The notes: a model not told the origin generated them from the letters alone. DNA of 64,000 nt from Pseudobutyrivibrio xylanivorans (GCF_008935055.1 NZ_CP043028.1:2820501-2884500); one strand, 5' to 3'. Counted from the stretch's first letter, positions 36,941-45,021 are shown. Made by a program: numbers and translations.

Positions 36941-37080
36941 AAGCATCCCACATAGGTTAACGTGCTCCCGCAGGGCACCCTCCATACTCAAGCCTGGGCC
37001 CCACCCGCCCGGTGTAGGTCCCTCCCAGGCTTGGCATGGCTCTCCCCTGCTCGCGCTAATGAAGTCTATGTAGGATGCTT
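36941..37080. terminator. Long GC-rich hairpin between convergent genes
   Basis: The ends pair as AAGCATCC/GGATGCTT and ACATAG/CTATGT. Inside, CAGGG pairs with CCCTG and AAGCCTGGG with CCCAGGCTT, giving a 140-nt imperfect hairpin with a GC-rich tip. A- and T-runs flank it (AAAAA left, TTTATTTT right), so it should terminate both the CobD-like and GH25 genes. It is much larger and more GC-rich than an ordinary terminator here. Confidence 0.8.
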
Positions 37081-37084
37081 TATT

Positions 37085-38083
37085 TTACTGTAACCATAAA
37101 TCTAAATCTACGTTTCCGTTTATTCCGGCCACGTGCCCAGACTCTGAGTACTGCCAAATATTGTATTCGTATGGCCAATAGAATTCTTTGTTATAGCCTG
37201 CAAACCACTTAGGGTACTCAGTGAGCTGAGTCAAATCAAGAAGCATAGCTCCCATCTCTGTATTGTGGTAAAACATTGGCTGATAACCAGCATTTTTCAC
37301 AGCTTCTAAAAATGCTTTCGTGAGATTAGTTCTATCTTCTACTGAAAGAGTATTTGTTCTGGCTTCGCTGTCACTAACTTTTTCCACATCAAAAACAATT
37401 GGAAGCTGAAGTTCATATCCCTGAAGCAAATCAAGTACAGTGCCTGCCTCTTCCAAAACCTCTGCCTGATTAACAGCCTGTGAAAAGACGTAAACCCCCA
37501 CATCAATTCCAACAGCCTGAGCTCCCTCAATATTCTGAATGCATTTCTCATCCACAACAAGCTTTCCTGTTCCATAGCCTCTATAGACAGCTCTAATAAA
37601 TGCAAATTCAACTCCATCGTCCTTAACAGCCTGCCAATCAATATCTCCCTGATGTGAAGAGACATCAATTCCAAACTTAGACGTTGTAACACCATCCTGG
37701 ATATAGCTGTAGCGTCCTGTCGTCTCATCCTCCTGAAGATTATCAATATTGAAGGCATTCTTGTTTAGCTCTTCTTTGATTGGAACGAAGTTATACTTCT
37801 GATTTGCAGCAACAACAATGTACTCTGGGTAAAAGGATTTCAATACCGAAATCACAGTATTCCCATTTTCCAAAGCTTCGCGTATAGATTCAAGAACTGA
37901 AATACGTCCCTCTTCCTTTGCCTCATCTACAAGCTTCTCAACCTCTTCGCTGGAATAAGTTTGACCGTCTTCAACCTCAATCCTGCTTCGAGTGTCAACA
38001 ACAATATAAATAACCCCCACTACAATCAATGTAATGATTATCGAGATAATTGATATAAAAAAATATCTAAAAGCCTTTCTCAT
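37085..38083 (-). CDS. Membrane-anchored GH25 lysozyme-like muramidase
   Basis: The protein has 332 residues. An N-terminal membrane anchor lies near 7-29 (FFISIISIIITLIVVGVIYI), followed by a helical linker. The GH25 domain occupies about 137-332, with FGIDVSSHQGDIDWQAV, FAFIRAVYRGYG and the catalytic acidic residues in PIVFDVEKV. It would cleave the MurNAc-GlcNAc linkage of peptidoglycan outside the membrane. Its start lies one base after the stop of the GNAT gene, so the two are cotranscribed. It ends at the long hairpin. Confidence 0.92.
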   Translation of the reverse strand: MRKAFRYFFISIISIIITLIVVGVIYIVVDTRSRIEVEDGQTYSSEEVEKLVDEAKEEGRISVLESIREALENGNTVISVLKSFYPEYIVVAANQKYNFVPIKEELNKNAFNIDNLQEDETTGRYSYIQDGVTTSKFGIDVSSHQGDIDWQAVKDDGVEFAFIRAVYRGYGTGKLVVDEKCIQNIEGAQAVGIDVGVYVFSQAVNQAEVLEEAGTVLDLLQGYELQLPIVFDVEKVSDSEARTNTLSVEDRTNLTKAFLEAVKNAGYQPMFYHNTEMGAMLLDLTQLTEYPKWFAGYNKEFYWPYEYNIWQYSESGHVAGINGNVDLDLWLQ

Positions 38084-38084
38084 T

Positions 38085-38612
38085 TTATATGTGAAGTGTC
38101 ATATCGTTTAAATCTCCGATCTGCTTGCGATACCACACTATTCCTTTCAAAGTCTTGAATTTATATCCTATATCTGTAAAATGACCAACCTTTTCGAATC
38201 CCATAGATTCATGAAGTCCAATGCTGGCGTAATTATCATCGGTGAGAACGCCATACATGAATTTATAGCCCATAGCCGACAATCTATTTTCCAGTTCACT
38301 GTAAAGCATCCTACCAAGGCCCTGCTTCTTTGGAGCATCAGGTGATAAATATATAGTACTCTCAACAGAAAATCTATAAGCATCGTGATGACGGATCTGA
38401 CCTGCATAAGCCATACCAATAACGACTCCTGTCTCATCACAAAGAACAATATAAGGATATCTCAGCTTCGTATTTACGATGCTTTGCTCATACTCAGAAA
38501 CAGGAGGATTAACCTCTGTAAAAGTGATGAATGTATTGTCCACATAATATCCATATATGTCATGAATAGCAGATGCATCACTAGCCTCTGCATCTCTGAT
38601 TGTAAATTCCAT
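38085..38612 (-). CDS. GNAT N-acetyltransferase (phosphinothricin/methionine sulfoximine acetyltransferase-like)
   Basis: The protein has 175 residues from the ATG at 38612, which has TTGGAG 7 bases upstream. IRDAEASDASAIHDIYGYYV and TFITFTEVNP at the N terminus, STIYLSPDAPKKQGLGRMLY with the acetyl-CoA loop, and GLHESMGFEKVGHF at the end match the Pat/MnaT branch of GNAT enzymes. It acetylates an amino compound; the physiological substrate is uncertain. It is the first gene of a two-gene unit with GH25. Confidence 0.9.
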   Translation of the reverse strand: MEFTIRDAEASDASAIHDIYGYYVDNTFITFTEVNPPVSEYEQSIVNTKLRYPYIVLCDETGVVIGMAYAGQIRHHDAYRFSVESTIYLSPDAPKKQGLGRMLYSELENRLSAMGYKFMYGVLTDDNYASIGLHESMGFEKVGHFTDIGYKFKTLKGIVWYRKQIGDLNDMTLHI

Positions 38613-38646
38613 TTTGCAACTCCAAAAAATAATTGTGTATTTTAAA

Positions 38647-38675
38647 ATGATAACAAAGCTACCGATATAATTCAA
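38647..38675 (-). promoter_or_regulatory. Possible promoter of the GNAT-GH25 unit
   Basis: On the minus strand TTGAAT (38670-38675), a 17-base spacer and TATCAT (38647-38652) are a moderate match. The distance to the GNAT ATG (about 30 bases) is suitable. Confidence 0.45.
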
Positions 38676-38710
38676 TCTGTTACAACATGATTTCTTGGTA
38701 ATATTTCACC

Positions 38711-38739
38711 TTTACAAAAAGGTATTTTTAACTTATAAC
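38711..38739 (+). promoter_or_regulatory. Promoter of the HAD phosphatase gene
   Basis: TTTACA (38711-38716), a 17-base spacer and TATAAC (38734-38739) predict transcription from about 38746. That leaves an unusually long leader of 150 bases before the HAD gene. Confidence 0.7.
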
Positions 38740-38756
38740 ATCAAAGTAAAAGCATA

Positions 38757-38874
38757 GGTTTTTGATTTTCCTCAGAAAATCAAGAACCGGACATGGACCA
38801 ATATTTTCTGAAAGAAAATATTGCTTGGCAAAGCCAAGTTCTTGTGGGCTTTTTCCTTAAGTAGCCCACAAGAA
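38757..38874 (+). promoter_or_regulatory. Multi-hairpin 5' leader of the HAD gene (candidate structured RNA)
   Basis: Four stem-loops lie in series: GGTTTTTGATTTTC with GAAAATCAAGAACC (14 pairs, one T-G), CAATATTTTC with GAAAATATTG (10 pairs), CTTGGC with GCCAAG, and TTCTTGTGGGCT with AGCCCACAAGAA (12 pairs). The last three abut without spacer. The last stem ends 10 bases before the CGGAGG ribosome binding site. CAAGAAC at 38781-38787 could instead pair with GTTCTTG at 38838-38844, giving an alternative fold. It matches no riboswitch class I know. Confidence 0.7.
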
Positions 38875-38896
38875 GTCATAATTTTCGGAGGCAGAC

Positions 38897-39547
38897 ATGA
38901 AATACGACACTATACTATTTGATTTAGACGGTACACTTTTATATACACTTGAGGATTTATGTGACTCAATCAATCATACTCTTACAGAATATGGTCAGCC
39001 AACCCGCTCGCTGGAAGAGGTTCGTCAGTTTGTAGGAAACGGATTGAGAAAACTTGTTGTCAGAGCATTACCTGAGCATGAAGACTATGAAAGATTTGAT
39101 GAATTCCTTGATAATTTCATTGAATATTACAATACTCACAATCTCATTAAAACAAAGCCTTATGACACTGTTATCGAAACCACTGAAAAGTTAGAAAAAA
39201 TGGGTATAAAAATGGCCATCGTGACCAACAAAGGTCAGACAGCCAGTGAATCCCTACTTGATGATTTTTTCAGACCTCACATCGATATCGTGATAGGCGA
39301 TGATGGTAACCACAAGCGTAAGCCTGATCCAGAACCAATCGAAATTGCTCTTAAGAAACTAGGAATATCCGACAAGTCTAAGGTCCTTTACGTGGGCGAT
39401 TCAGAAGTAGATGCTACTACTGCCGAAAACGCTGGTCTCGATTACGTGCTCTGCACCTACGGATTTCGCGACATGGATGTGCTCGAACAATTCCATCCCG
39501 TAGCGTATGTAGATACGTTCAAGTCGTTGCTCGAGGTTATCAAGTAA
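38897..39547 (+). CDS. HAD-superfamily phosphatase (phosphoglycolate phosphatase-like)
   Basis: The protein has 216 residues. The catalytic motif I is LFDLDGTLLYT, motif II lies in MAIVTNKGQ, Lys in HKRKPDPEP, and motif III in VLYVGDSEVDATTAENA. The helical cap is type C1, as in Gph and PgmB. It hydrolyses a small phosphate ester, perhaps phosphoglycolate. GGAGG precedes the ATG, after a highly structured leader. The gene is followed by repeats of the GTAG...GTAAC family on the same strand. Confidence 0.92.
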   Translation: MKYDTILFDLDGTLLYTLEDLCDSINHTLTEYGQPTRSLEEVRQFVGNGLRKLVVRALPEHEDYERFDEFLDNFIEYYNTHNLIKTKPYDTVIETTEKLEKMGIKMAIVTNKGQTASESLLDDFFRPHIDIVIGDDGNHKRKPDPEPIEIALKKLGISDKSKVLYVGDSEVDATTAENAGLDYVLCTYGFRDMDVLEQFHPVAYVDTFKSLLEVIK

Positions 39548-39584
39548 TAATTGTTGTTTTGCAGTTAATTCGATAATTCTATGA

Positions 39585-39666
39585 GCCTGTAGCCATCAAG
39601 CTCTTCGTTCTCTGCATGAGGCATTTAGCCGAAGTAAGAGAATGAAGGCTTGTAGGTGTAACAGGC
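39585..39666 (+). repeat. Structured dispersed repeat (GTAG...GTAAC family), plus-strand copy
   Basis: GCCTGT at the left pairs with ACAGGC at the right. AG follows the left arm and GTA precedes the right arm, and TCTTCGTTCTCT can pair loosely with AAGAGAATGAAGG inside. This is the only copy on the plus strand, and it lies downstream of the only plus-strand gene so marked, the HAD gene. Confidence 0.75.
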
Positions 39667-39747
39667 GGACAAGCTTGTAGCCGTAACCAACGGATTTCAA
39701 GGCTTGTAGGTGTAACAGGCGGACAAGCTTGTAGCCGTAACCAACGG
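39647..39747 (+). repeat. 54-bp tandem duplication of repeat 3' arms
   Basis: Two identical 47-base units (39647-39693, 39701-39747) are joined by a 7-base spacer. Each contains GGCTTGTAGGTGTAACAGGC, which can form its own hairpin with an AGGTGTA loop, and a second arm, CTTGTAGCCGTAACCAACGG. The second unit ends 11 bases before the stop codon of the convergent carboxypeptidase gene. Confidence 0.9.
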
Positions 39748-39757
39748 GCTTTATTGA

Positions 39758-40897
39758 CTACTTTGCGTACGATTTATAAATATCAACGTGATCGTAGATA
39801 CAGCGCCATGACGAAGTGGACTTTGCAGTGCAACATATGTATTCACTACCGGACGAACTTATCATGGAGCTTACAGCGCAGCTTCCAGATTCGTCTACGT
39901 ATCCTGTCTTGGCACCTTCAATCTCTCCGCCAAATTCTTTATCTTCTATTCTCCTAAGGAACCAGTTTGATATGGTAATTCCCTCAGGATTTACATTTGT
40001 AGCAGTTGAATTATAAACCTTGGTAGTAATGACCTCTTTACAGATATCATTATCAAGTGCGGCCATCATAATGATTGCAATATCATAAGGTGTACTGTAG
40101 TGTTCGCTATTGTGAAAACCCACAGGATTTGTAAAATGAGTTGAACCATTAAGGCCAAGCGCAGCAACTTCATCATTCATAAGCTTTACGAAGCTGTCTA
40201 CATCACCAGCTACATAAATAGCAAGCTGAGCAGCAGCGTCACCACCGGATGGCAAAATCGTTCCATAGAACAAATCTCTAACTGTTACCTCTTCATCCTC
40301 AACAAAGCCAGATGTAGAGCCTCCGCCAGCATAGGAATAATCAATTGCCTCATGACTCATAGTAATTTTCTCATCAAGCTGTTCTGGCTTAAGATGCTTT
40401 GCAGCTGTTAAAACTGTCATAACCTTTGTCATAGAAGCTGGAACGATACGTTCGGAATAGTTTCTACCTGCAACAATTTCCTTACTTTTTGTATTAATAA
40501 GGATTCCATACTGGCTGACAATATCACCATTCATCTCGGTTGTCCCTTCTGTAGCCTTCGCAGAATAATCACCAGCTAACGCAACTTCTTCCTCCGGGAT
40601 TTCAACCTCATCCTCTTCAGGAACCACATCTTCAGTATCAGCCTGTGAAGAAACCTTCAGTCCCTTTGGTTCCTCTTCAACAGCAGGCTCCTCCACTGAC
40701 ACAGTTTCCTCTGCATCCACCTTAAGTGCTCCATCATCTTTGCCTTTAATGTGTGAAATAATAAGAATGCCACTAATCACAATTGCAAGTGTAATCAGTG
40801 TCATTTCAGAATAAACCTGAATCTTACGAATTAACTTTTTGCGCTTTCGATAAGCCCTACGTTCTTCGTAAGACATATTTGAATTTCTTCTTGTCAT
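39758..40897 (-). CDS. Serine-type D-Ala-D-Ala carboxypeptidase, membrane anchored
   Basis: The protein has 379 residues from the ATG at 40897. A basic N terminus and one membrane segment (about 26-46) are followed by an acidic linker rich in Glu, Val and Pro. The penicillin-binding domain has SMTK in VPASMTKVMTVL and KTG in GAKTGYVDE. The second motif reads SGG (LPSGGDAAAQ) instead of the common SxN. It trims terminal D-Ala from peptidoglycan stem peptides. The promoter overlaps a perfect palindrome. Confidence 0.9.
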   Translation of the reverse strand: MTRRNSNMSYEERRAYRKRKKLIRKIQVYSEMTLITLAIVISGILIISHIKGKDDGALKVDAEETVSVEEPAVEEEPKGLKVSSQADTEDVVPEEDEVEIPEEEVALAGDYSAKATEGTTEMNGDIVSQYGILINTKSKEIVAGRNYSERIVPASMTKVMTVLTAAKHLKPEQLDEKITMSHEAIDYSYAGGGSTSGFVEDEEVTVRDLFYGTILPSGGDAAAQLAIYVAGDVDSFVKLMNDEVAALGLNGSTHFTNPVGFHNSEHYSTPYDIAIIMMAALDNDICKEVITTKVYNSTATNVNPEGITISNWFLRRIEDKEFGGEIEGAKTGYVDESGSCAVSSMISSSGSEYICCTAKSTSSWRCIYDHVDIYKSYAK

Positions 40898-40929
40898 AAC
40901 AACTCTTCCTCTCCCCAAACCTTTATAAA

Positions 40930-40958
40930 AGTGTAGCATGTGATATCACATAACACAA
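40930..40958 (-). promoter_or_regulatory. Carboxypeptidase promoter with an embedded 14-bp palindrome
   Basis: On the minus strand TTGTGT (40953-40958), 17 bases and TACACT (40930-40935) form the promoter. The spacer contains ATGTGATATCACAT (40938-40951), a perfect palindrome suited to bind a dimeric repressor. Confidence 0.6.
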
Positions 40959-40991
40959 TTCAGAACAAATATTTCGTAACAATTGTCCAAT

Positions 40992-41024
40992 AAAAAAAAT
41001 CCAATTGAAAACTCAATCGGATTT
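40992..41024 (-). terminator. Intrinsic terminator of ssrA
   Basis: AAATCC and ATTGA at 40997-41008 pair with TCAAT and GGATTT at 41013-41024, with one mismatch. On the minus strand the stem is followed by eight T residues. It begins three bases after the tmRNA 3' end. Confidence 0.92.
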
Positions 41025-41027
41025 TAG

Positions 41028-41366
41028 TGGACTAGACGGGAGTCGAACCCGTGTCCAAAAGCCAATTCCCGGCCCTTCTACGAGTGTAGTTTATGCTTTT
41101 GCATTCCCTCCACATGACGCCCACAAACAAGCTGCATGCTTAAGTAGCTTCATAATACGCCCACTATCTCAAAGCTTTGATAGCGTCGTTTCCTACAGAG
41201 TCGAAGTCTGGGTCCTAAGGTGTAGGTGCCCTAGGTCAGACTGCCGCAACTAGGCAGCGTATGCTAAATTATCGTTAGCGTTTAATTTTAAGTTTGGCCA
41301 TTTAACCCATCGCCGTGGGACTCGCTTCTTCCGCTGCATGACCCCTGTCGAAACCATGACTAGCCC
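41028..41366 (-). ncRNA. ssrA: Transfer-messenger RNA (tmRNA)
   Basis: The 339-nt RNA begins GGGCTAGTCATGGTTTCGAC and ends with the T-arm GGTTCGACTCCC and CTAGTCC. Its ends pair GGGCTAG/CTAGTCC as an acceptor stem. The internal reading frame resumes at GCT and encodes the degradation tag ANDNLAYAA before a TAG stop. It rescues stalled ribosomes together with SmpB, which is encoded 0.7 kb upstream. After the discriminator A the genome reads CTA, so the 3' CCA must be completed after transcription. Its own terminator follows. Confidence 0.97.
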
Positions 41367-41552
41367 AAAGTTTAAATAAATGACTATACAGGTTTCTGAT
41401 ATGAACAAGCTTCCTTTCAGTCAGCTTTTCATATCACTATGTCGAAACCATGACTAGCCCAAAGTTTAAATAAATGACTATACAGGTTTCTGATATGAAC
41501 AAGCTTCCTTTCAGTCAGCTTTTCATATCACTATGTCGAAACCATGACTAGC
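41346..41552 (-). repeat. 94-bp tandem repeat of the tmRNA 5' end and promoter region
   Basis: Two full units (41346-41439 and 41440-41533) and a 19-base start of a third are identical. Each contains the first bases of tmRNA (CTAGTCATGGTTTCGACA on the minus strand) and about 72 bases of upstream sequence with the inverted repeat TGATATGAA/TTCATATCA. Only the first unit continues into a full tmRNA. Confidence 0.95.
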
Positions 41553-41561
41553 TCATAAGCA

Positions 41562-42113
41562 CTACACATTATATAGTACTCTGTATACTTTCGCAAGCGG
41601 TAATCCTACAACATTGTTGTAATCACCATTGATTTTTTCAACTAGCACTGCTCCCAATCCCTGGATACCATAAGCTCCAGCTTTATCCATAGGTTCTCCA
41701 CTTGAAATATAAGCCTTAATAGCCTCTGGAGAGTTTTCATACATTGTAACTTCTGTACACTCAGAGAAAGTCTTAGCATCACCCGATGCATCCACAATAG
41801 TCACACCTGTAAACACCTGATGAGTTCTGCCAGAAAGCTCGGTCAGCATCCTAAATGCGTCATCTTCATCTGCTGGCTTTCCAAGAATTTTGCCATCATA
41901 AGCAACGACAGTATCAGCAGCAAGAACAATCTGACCAGTGTGCTTTGCAGCAACTGCCACTGCCTTTTGTCTACTTAAATCCTCAACAACCTTGTCTGGC
42001 ATTGTTTCTTTTGTAACTTCTTCTATATCTGCAGGATCAACAATATATTCAATCCCAGCCTGTGTTAAAAGCTCTCTTCTTCTAGGTGAGCCTGATGCAA
42101 GTACTATTTTCAT
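41562..42113 (-). CDS. maf: Maf family nucleotide pyrophosphatase
   Basis: The protein has 183 residues. [16 protein letters not shown] is the Maf signature. Other family features are RQKAVAVAAK, VLAADTVVAYDGKILGKP, YISSGEPMDKAGAYGIQG and the final NVVGLPLAKV. These enzymes hydrolyse non-canonical or excess nucleoside triphosphates to monophosphates (house-cleaning), in some species affecting cell division. It overlaps the end of smpB by one base and lies just upstream of ssrA. Confidence 0.95.
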   Translation of the reverse strand: MKIVLASGSPRRRELLTQAGIEYIVDPADIEEVTKETMPDKVVEDLSRQKAVAVAAKHTGQIVLAADTVVAYDGKILGKPADEDDAFRMLTELSGRTHQVFTGVTIVDASGDAKTFSECTEVTMYENSPEAIKAYISSGEPMDKAGAYGIQGLGAVLVEKINGDYNNVVGLPLAKVYRVLYNV

Positions 42114-42580
42114 TAGCCTAAATTCCTTATCTTAAAGTCTCTTTCTGCTTCGCGCTTCATATCCTTCTTCTGAATGTCTGCACGCTTGTCATATAATTTC
42201 TTACCTTTTGCAAGAGCAATCTTTATCTTTACAAGTCCATTATTCAGATAAACCTCTAGAGGGACAATAGTGTATCCGCTCTCCTTTATCTTACTCAAAA
42301 GTCGATTTATCTCTGACTTATGCAAAAGTAGCTTTCGAGGACGAAGTGGGTCTCTATTGAAGATGTTGCCCTTTTCATATGGGTTAACATGCATCTGATA
42401 GATGAACATTTCGCCATTATCTATTCTTACGAAAGCCTCTTTGATTGAACACTGGCCCATTCTCATGGATTTTACCTCAGTGCCATGCAATTCGATTCCA
42501 GCCTCGTATTCCTCCTCCATGAAGTATTCATGATAAGCCTTCTTATTATTTGCAATTATCTTTCTGCCTTCTTTATTCAT
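42113..42580 (-). CDS. smpB: tmRNA-binding protein SmpB
   Basis: This 155-residue protein binds tmRNA and positions it in stalled ribosomes. [20 protein letters not shown] and [15 protein letters not shown] at the N terminus, and [20 protein letters not shown] at the C terminus, are typical. It lies between rnr and maf and close to ssrA, so the trans-translation and mRNA-decay genes are clustered. Confidence 0.97.
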   Translation of the reverse strand: MNKEGRKIIANNKKAYHEYFMEEEYEAGIELHGTEVKSMRMGQCSIKEAFVRIDNGEMFIYQMHVNPYEKGNIFNRDPLRPRKLLLHKSEINRLLSKIKESGYTIVPLEVYLNNGLVKIKIALAKGKKLYDKRADIQKKDMKREAERDFKIRNLG

Positions 42581-42598
42581 GTCTAATTCTCCTAGTCC

Positions 42599-42751
42599 GG
42601 TGGTTACGTATACAATCCTGAGAGTCTCTTACTAGATGTAAGCTAAAGCTTACTAGACCACAAAAGTTGATTGCTAAAGCAATCATCCTTTTGGGATCAT
42701 ATTTCGGCTACATGCCTCATTCAGAGACCTCAGAGATTGTCTACTACCACC
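42599..42751 (-). repeat. Structured dispersed repeat (GTAG...GTAAC family), expanded copy
   Basis: The ends are GGTGGTTACGTATACAATC and GATTGTCTACTACCACC, with CTGAGAGTCTCT/AGAGACCTCAG inside, as at 32028. The closing pair and part of the inner stem differ from that copy but still pair. The middle carries extra small hairpins, GTAAGC-TAAA-GCTTAC and GATTGC-TAAA-GCAATC. It fills the rnr-smpB gap. Confidence 0.85.
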
Positions 42752-42762
42752 TCATCTAAGTA

Positions 42763-45021
42763 TTAAAATCTTTGAAATTCTTCTAAAATAAAATCTATCG
42801 TACGGGCTTGTTCGTCGACGCTGTCGAGGATTACGGTGACAGGTTGACCAAGCTTGAAGGTACGTCCGGTGCGTTCACCAACGAGAGTCAAATTATCTTC
42901 AAAGAATTCGTAATGGTCATCATATAGGGTTGAAACATGTACGAGACCTTCAACGGTGTTCTCAAGCTCCACATACATTCCCCAGCCCGTAATTGACGAG
43001 ATACTTCCTTCAAACTGCTGACCGATAAATTCCTTCATAAACTGAACCATCTTCAACTTATCAACTTCACGCTCACAATCCTCAGCCCTGCGCTCAAGCT
43101 TACTTGTATCAAGAGCAACCTGAGGCAAAATCGATTCGTAATGAGATAGCTTACGCTCATTCATTCTGCCACGAATATAGTCCTTTATAATGCGATGAAT
43201 CTGCAAGTCAGGATATCGTCTGATAGGCGATGTGAAGTGACAATAATACTGAGCTGCAAGTCCGAAGTGTCCCTTGCATTCCACATCGTATTTAGCCTGT
43301 TGCATACTACGAAGTGTCATCTTTGTAATGACTGCCTCGTCCTCATGCCCAGATAATGCATCCAGCATTTTCTGGATTTCCTTCGGCTTAACAGAATCAG
43401 TCTTTCCTTTAAAGGAATAGCCACAGGCTCCAAGGAAATGAGCAAGTCCCTGCATCTTTTCAGGATCTGGTGCTCCGTGAACACGATATACAAATGGTGA
43501 TTCCATCAGCGCGAAATGCTCTGCTACAGTTTCATTTGCTGCAAGCATGAAATCCTCAATAAGCTTGTGAGCATCGTTTCGCTCATATGGTGCAAGGCCT
43601 ACGACCTTACCATTCTCCTCGTCGATAATTATATGTGTCTCAGGAAAATCAAAGTCAATTGAGCCTCTCTTCCTTCGCTTAGCACGAAGAATCTTTGAAA
43701 GCTCAAACATATTATCAATCATTTCAAAAACATCCGAATATTTCTCTCGTTCCGCCTCATCACCAGTCATAATGGCATAAACACTGGTGTAAGTCATTCG
43801 ATGATTGCTATGGATTACTGACTCACATATCTCATGATCAACAAGATTTCCTTTCTTGTCAAAGGTCATAATACAAGAAAGCGCAAGCCTGTCCTCACCC
43901 TCATTCAATGAGCACATGCCATTTGAAAGTGTATGTGGAAGCATAGGAATAACACGATCTGCAAGGTAAACAGAAGTTCCGCGCTTAAGCGCCTCAACAT
44001 CAAGTGCCGAGGACTCCTGAACATAGTTGGTAACATCAGCAATGTGAACACCAAGAACATAGTTATCCCCGTCCATTACAAGGGAAACACCGTCATCAAT
44101 ATCCTTTGTGTCCTCACCATCGATTGTAACAACGCAGAGGTCTCGCAAATCATTACGACCAGCCATATCCGCCTCTGAAACCGGCTTTGCCACTGTAGAT
44201 GCCTGTTTAATAACCTTTTCAGGAAACTCTGTAGGAATTCCAAAAGCCTTTACGATGGAGAGAATATCTACACCAGGGTCATTCTTGTGACCAAGGATTT
44301 CGGTAATGTGTCCTTCTGGCTTGTGATTCTCATCTCCATAATCGTCAATGTGACAAACAACCTTGTGGCCGGTAACAGCCCCCATATCCTTACCTGCAGG
44401 AATAAAAACATCCCTAAGCATCTTCTGGCTGTCAGCCACAACGAAACCAAAAGTACCACTACTCTCGAAGGTTCCAACAACTTCAGAAAAACCATGCGTA
44501 ATAATTCTTACAACTCTGGCCTCCTGACGCTTTCCAGGTGCGCCAAATGTTAAAACTGCAGCAACAATATCATCCTGCATAGCAAAACCTGTGTTGTCTC
44601 TTCCAACGAAATAATCCTCGTCCTGCCCCTCAACCTCTATAAAGCCGAAACCGTCTTTATGAGAAATAAAACGACCAATAATATCTGGCTCAACATCCTT
44701 ATTATTAGGTCTGTTTGCACGCTTTGCGACCTCATTCAAAGACTGTTTCTTCGCAGATGTCTCCGCCTTGGTAGGCTTCTTAGAACGATGATCCTTTGTC
44801 TTTATGAACTTTGGACGATTCTCAGGAATCTGGTACTTGCCACGCTTTGTTATTTCAACCTGTCCTTCATCAACAAGCTGTGCCAAAACATCGGCAAACT
44901 CAGCTCTTTTATCCTTTGGTACATCAAGAAGAATTTCCAAATCCTTCTTCTTCATCGGTATATAAGCTGGGCTCTTAAAAACGTCCATAAGAAAATGTCT
45001 CTGTTTATCGAATTCTTTCAT
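42763..45021 (-). CDS. rnr: Ribonuclease R
   Basis: The protein has 752 residues from the ATG at 45021, which has TAGGAGG upstream; the longer frame has no ribosome binding site. An N-terminal winged helix is followed by cold-shock domains (GRFISHKDGFGFIEVEG), the RNB catalytic domain with TIDGEDTKDIDDGVSL, and a C-terminal S1 domain (FEGSISSITGWGMYVELEN). It degrades structured RNA 3' to 5' and cooperates with tmRNA-SmpB. It lies 71 bases after secG with a weak terminator between, the usual secG-rnr-smpB-ssrA order. Confidence 0.97.
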   Translation of the reverse strand: MKEFDKQRHFLMDVFKSPAYIPMKKKDLEILLDVPKDKRAEFADVLAQLVDEGQVEITKRGKYQIPENRPKFIKTKDHRSKKPTKAETSAKKQSLNEVAKRANRPNNKDVEPDIIGRFISHKDGFGFIEVEGQDEDYFVGRDNTGFAMQDDIVAAVLTFGAPGKRQEARVVRIITHGFSEVVGTFESSGTFGFVVADSQKMLRDVFIPAGKDMGAVTGHKVVCHIDDYGDENHKPEGHITEILGHKNDPGVDILSIVKAFGIPTEFPEKVIKQASTVAKPVSEADMAGRNDLRDLCVVTIDGEDTKDIDDGVSLVMDGDNYVLGVHIADVTNYVQESSALDVEALKRGTSVYLADRVIPMLPHTLSNGMCSLNEGEDRLALSCIMTFDKKGNLVDHEICESVIHSNHRMTYTSVYAIMTGDEAEREKYSDVFEMIDNMFELSKILRAKRRKRGSIDFDFPETHIIIDEENGKVVGLAPYERNDAHKLIEDFMLAANETVAEHFALMESPFVYRVHGAPDPEKMQGLAHFLGACGYSFKGKTDSVKPKEIQKMLDALSGHEDEAVITKMTLRSMQQAKYDVECKGHFGLAAQYYCHFTSPIRRYPDLQIHRIIKDYIRGRMNERKLSHYESILPQVALDTSKLERRAEDCEREVDKLKMVQFMKEFIGQQFEGSISSITGWGMYVELENTVEGLVHVSTLYDDHYEFFEDNLTLVGERTGRTFKLGQPVTVILDSVDEQARTIDFILEEFQRF

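Noticed and set aside
41028..41060. tRNA gene suggested by GGTTCGACTCC T-loop
   Set aside because: The T-arm belongs to the 3' end of tmRNA; there is no anticodon arm.
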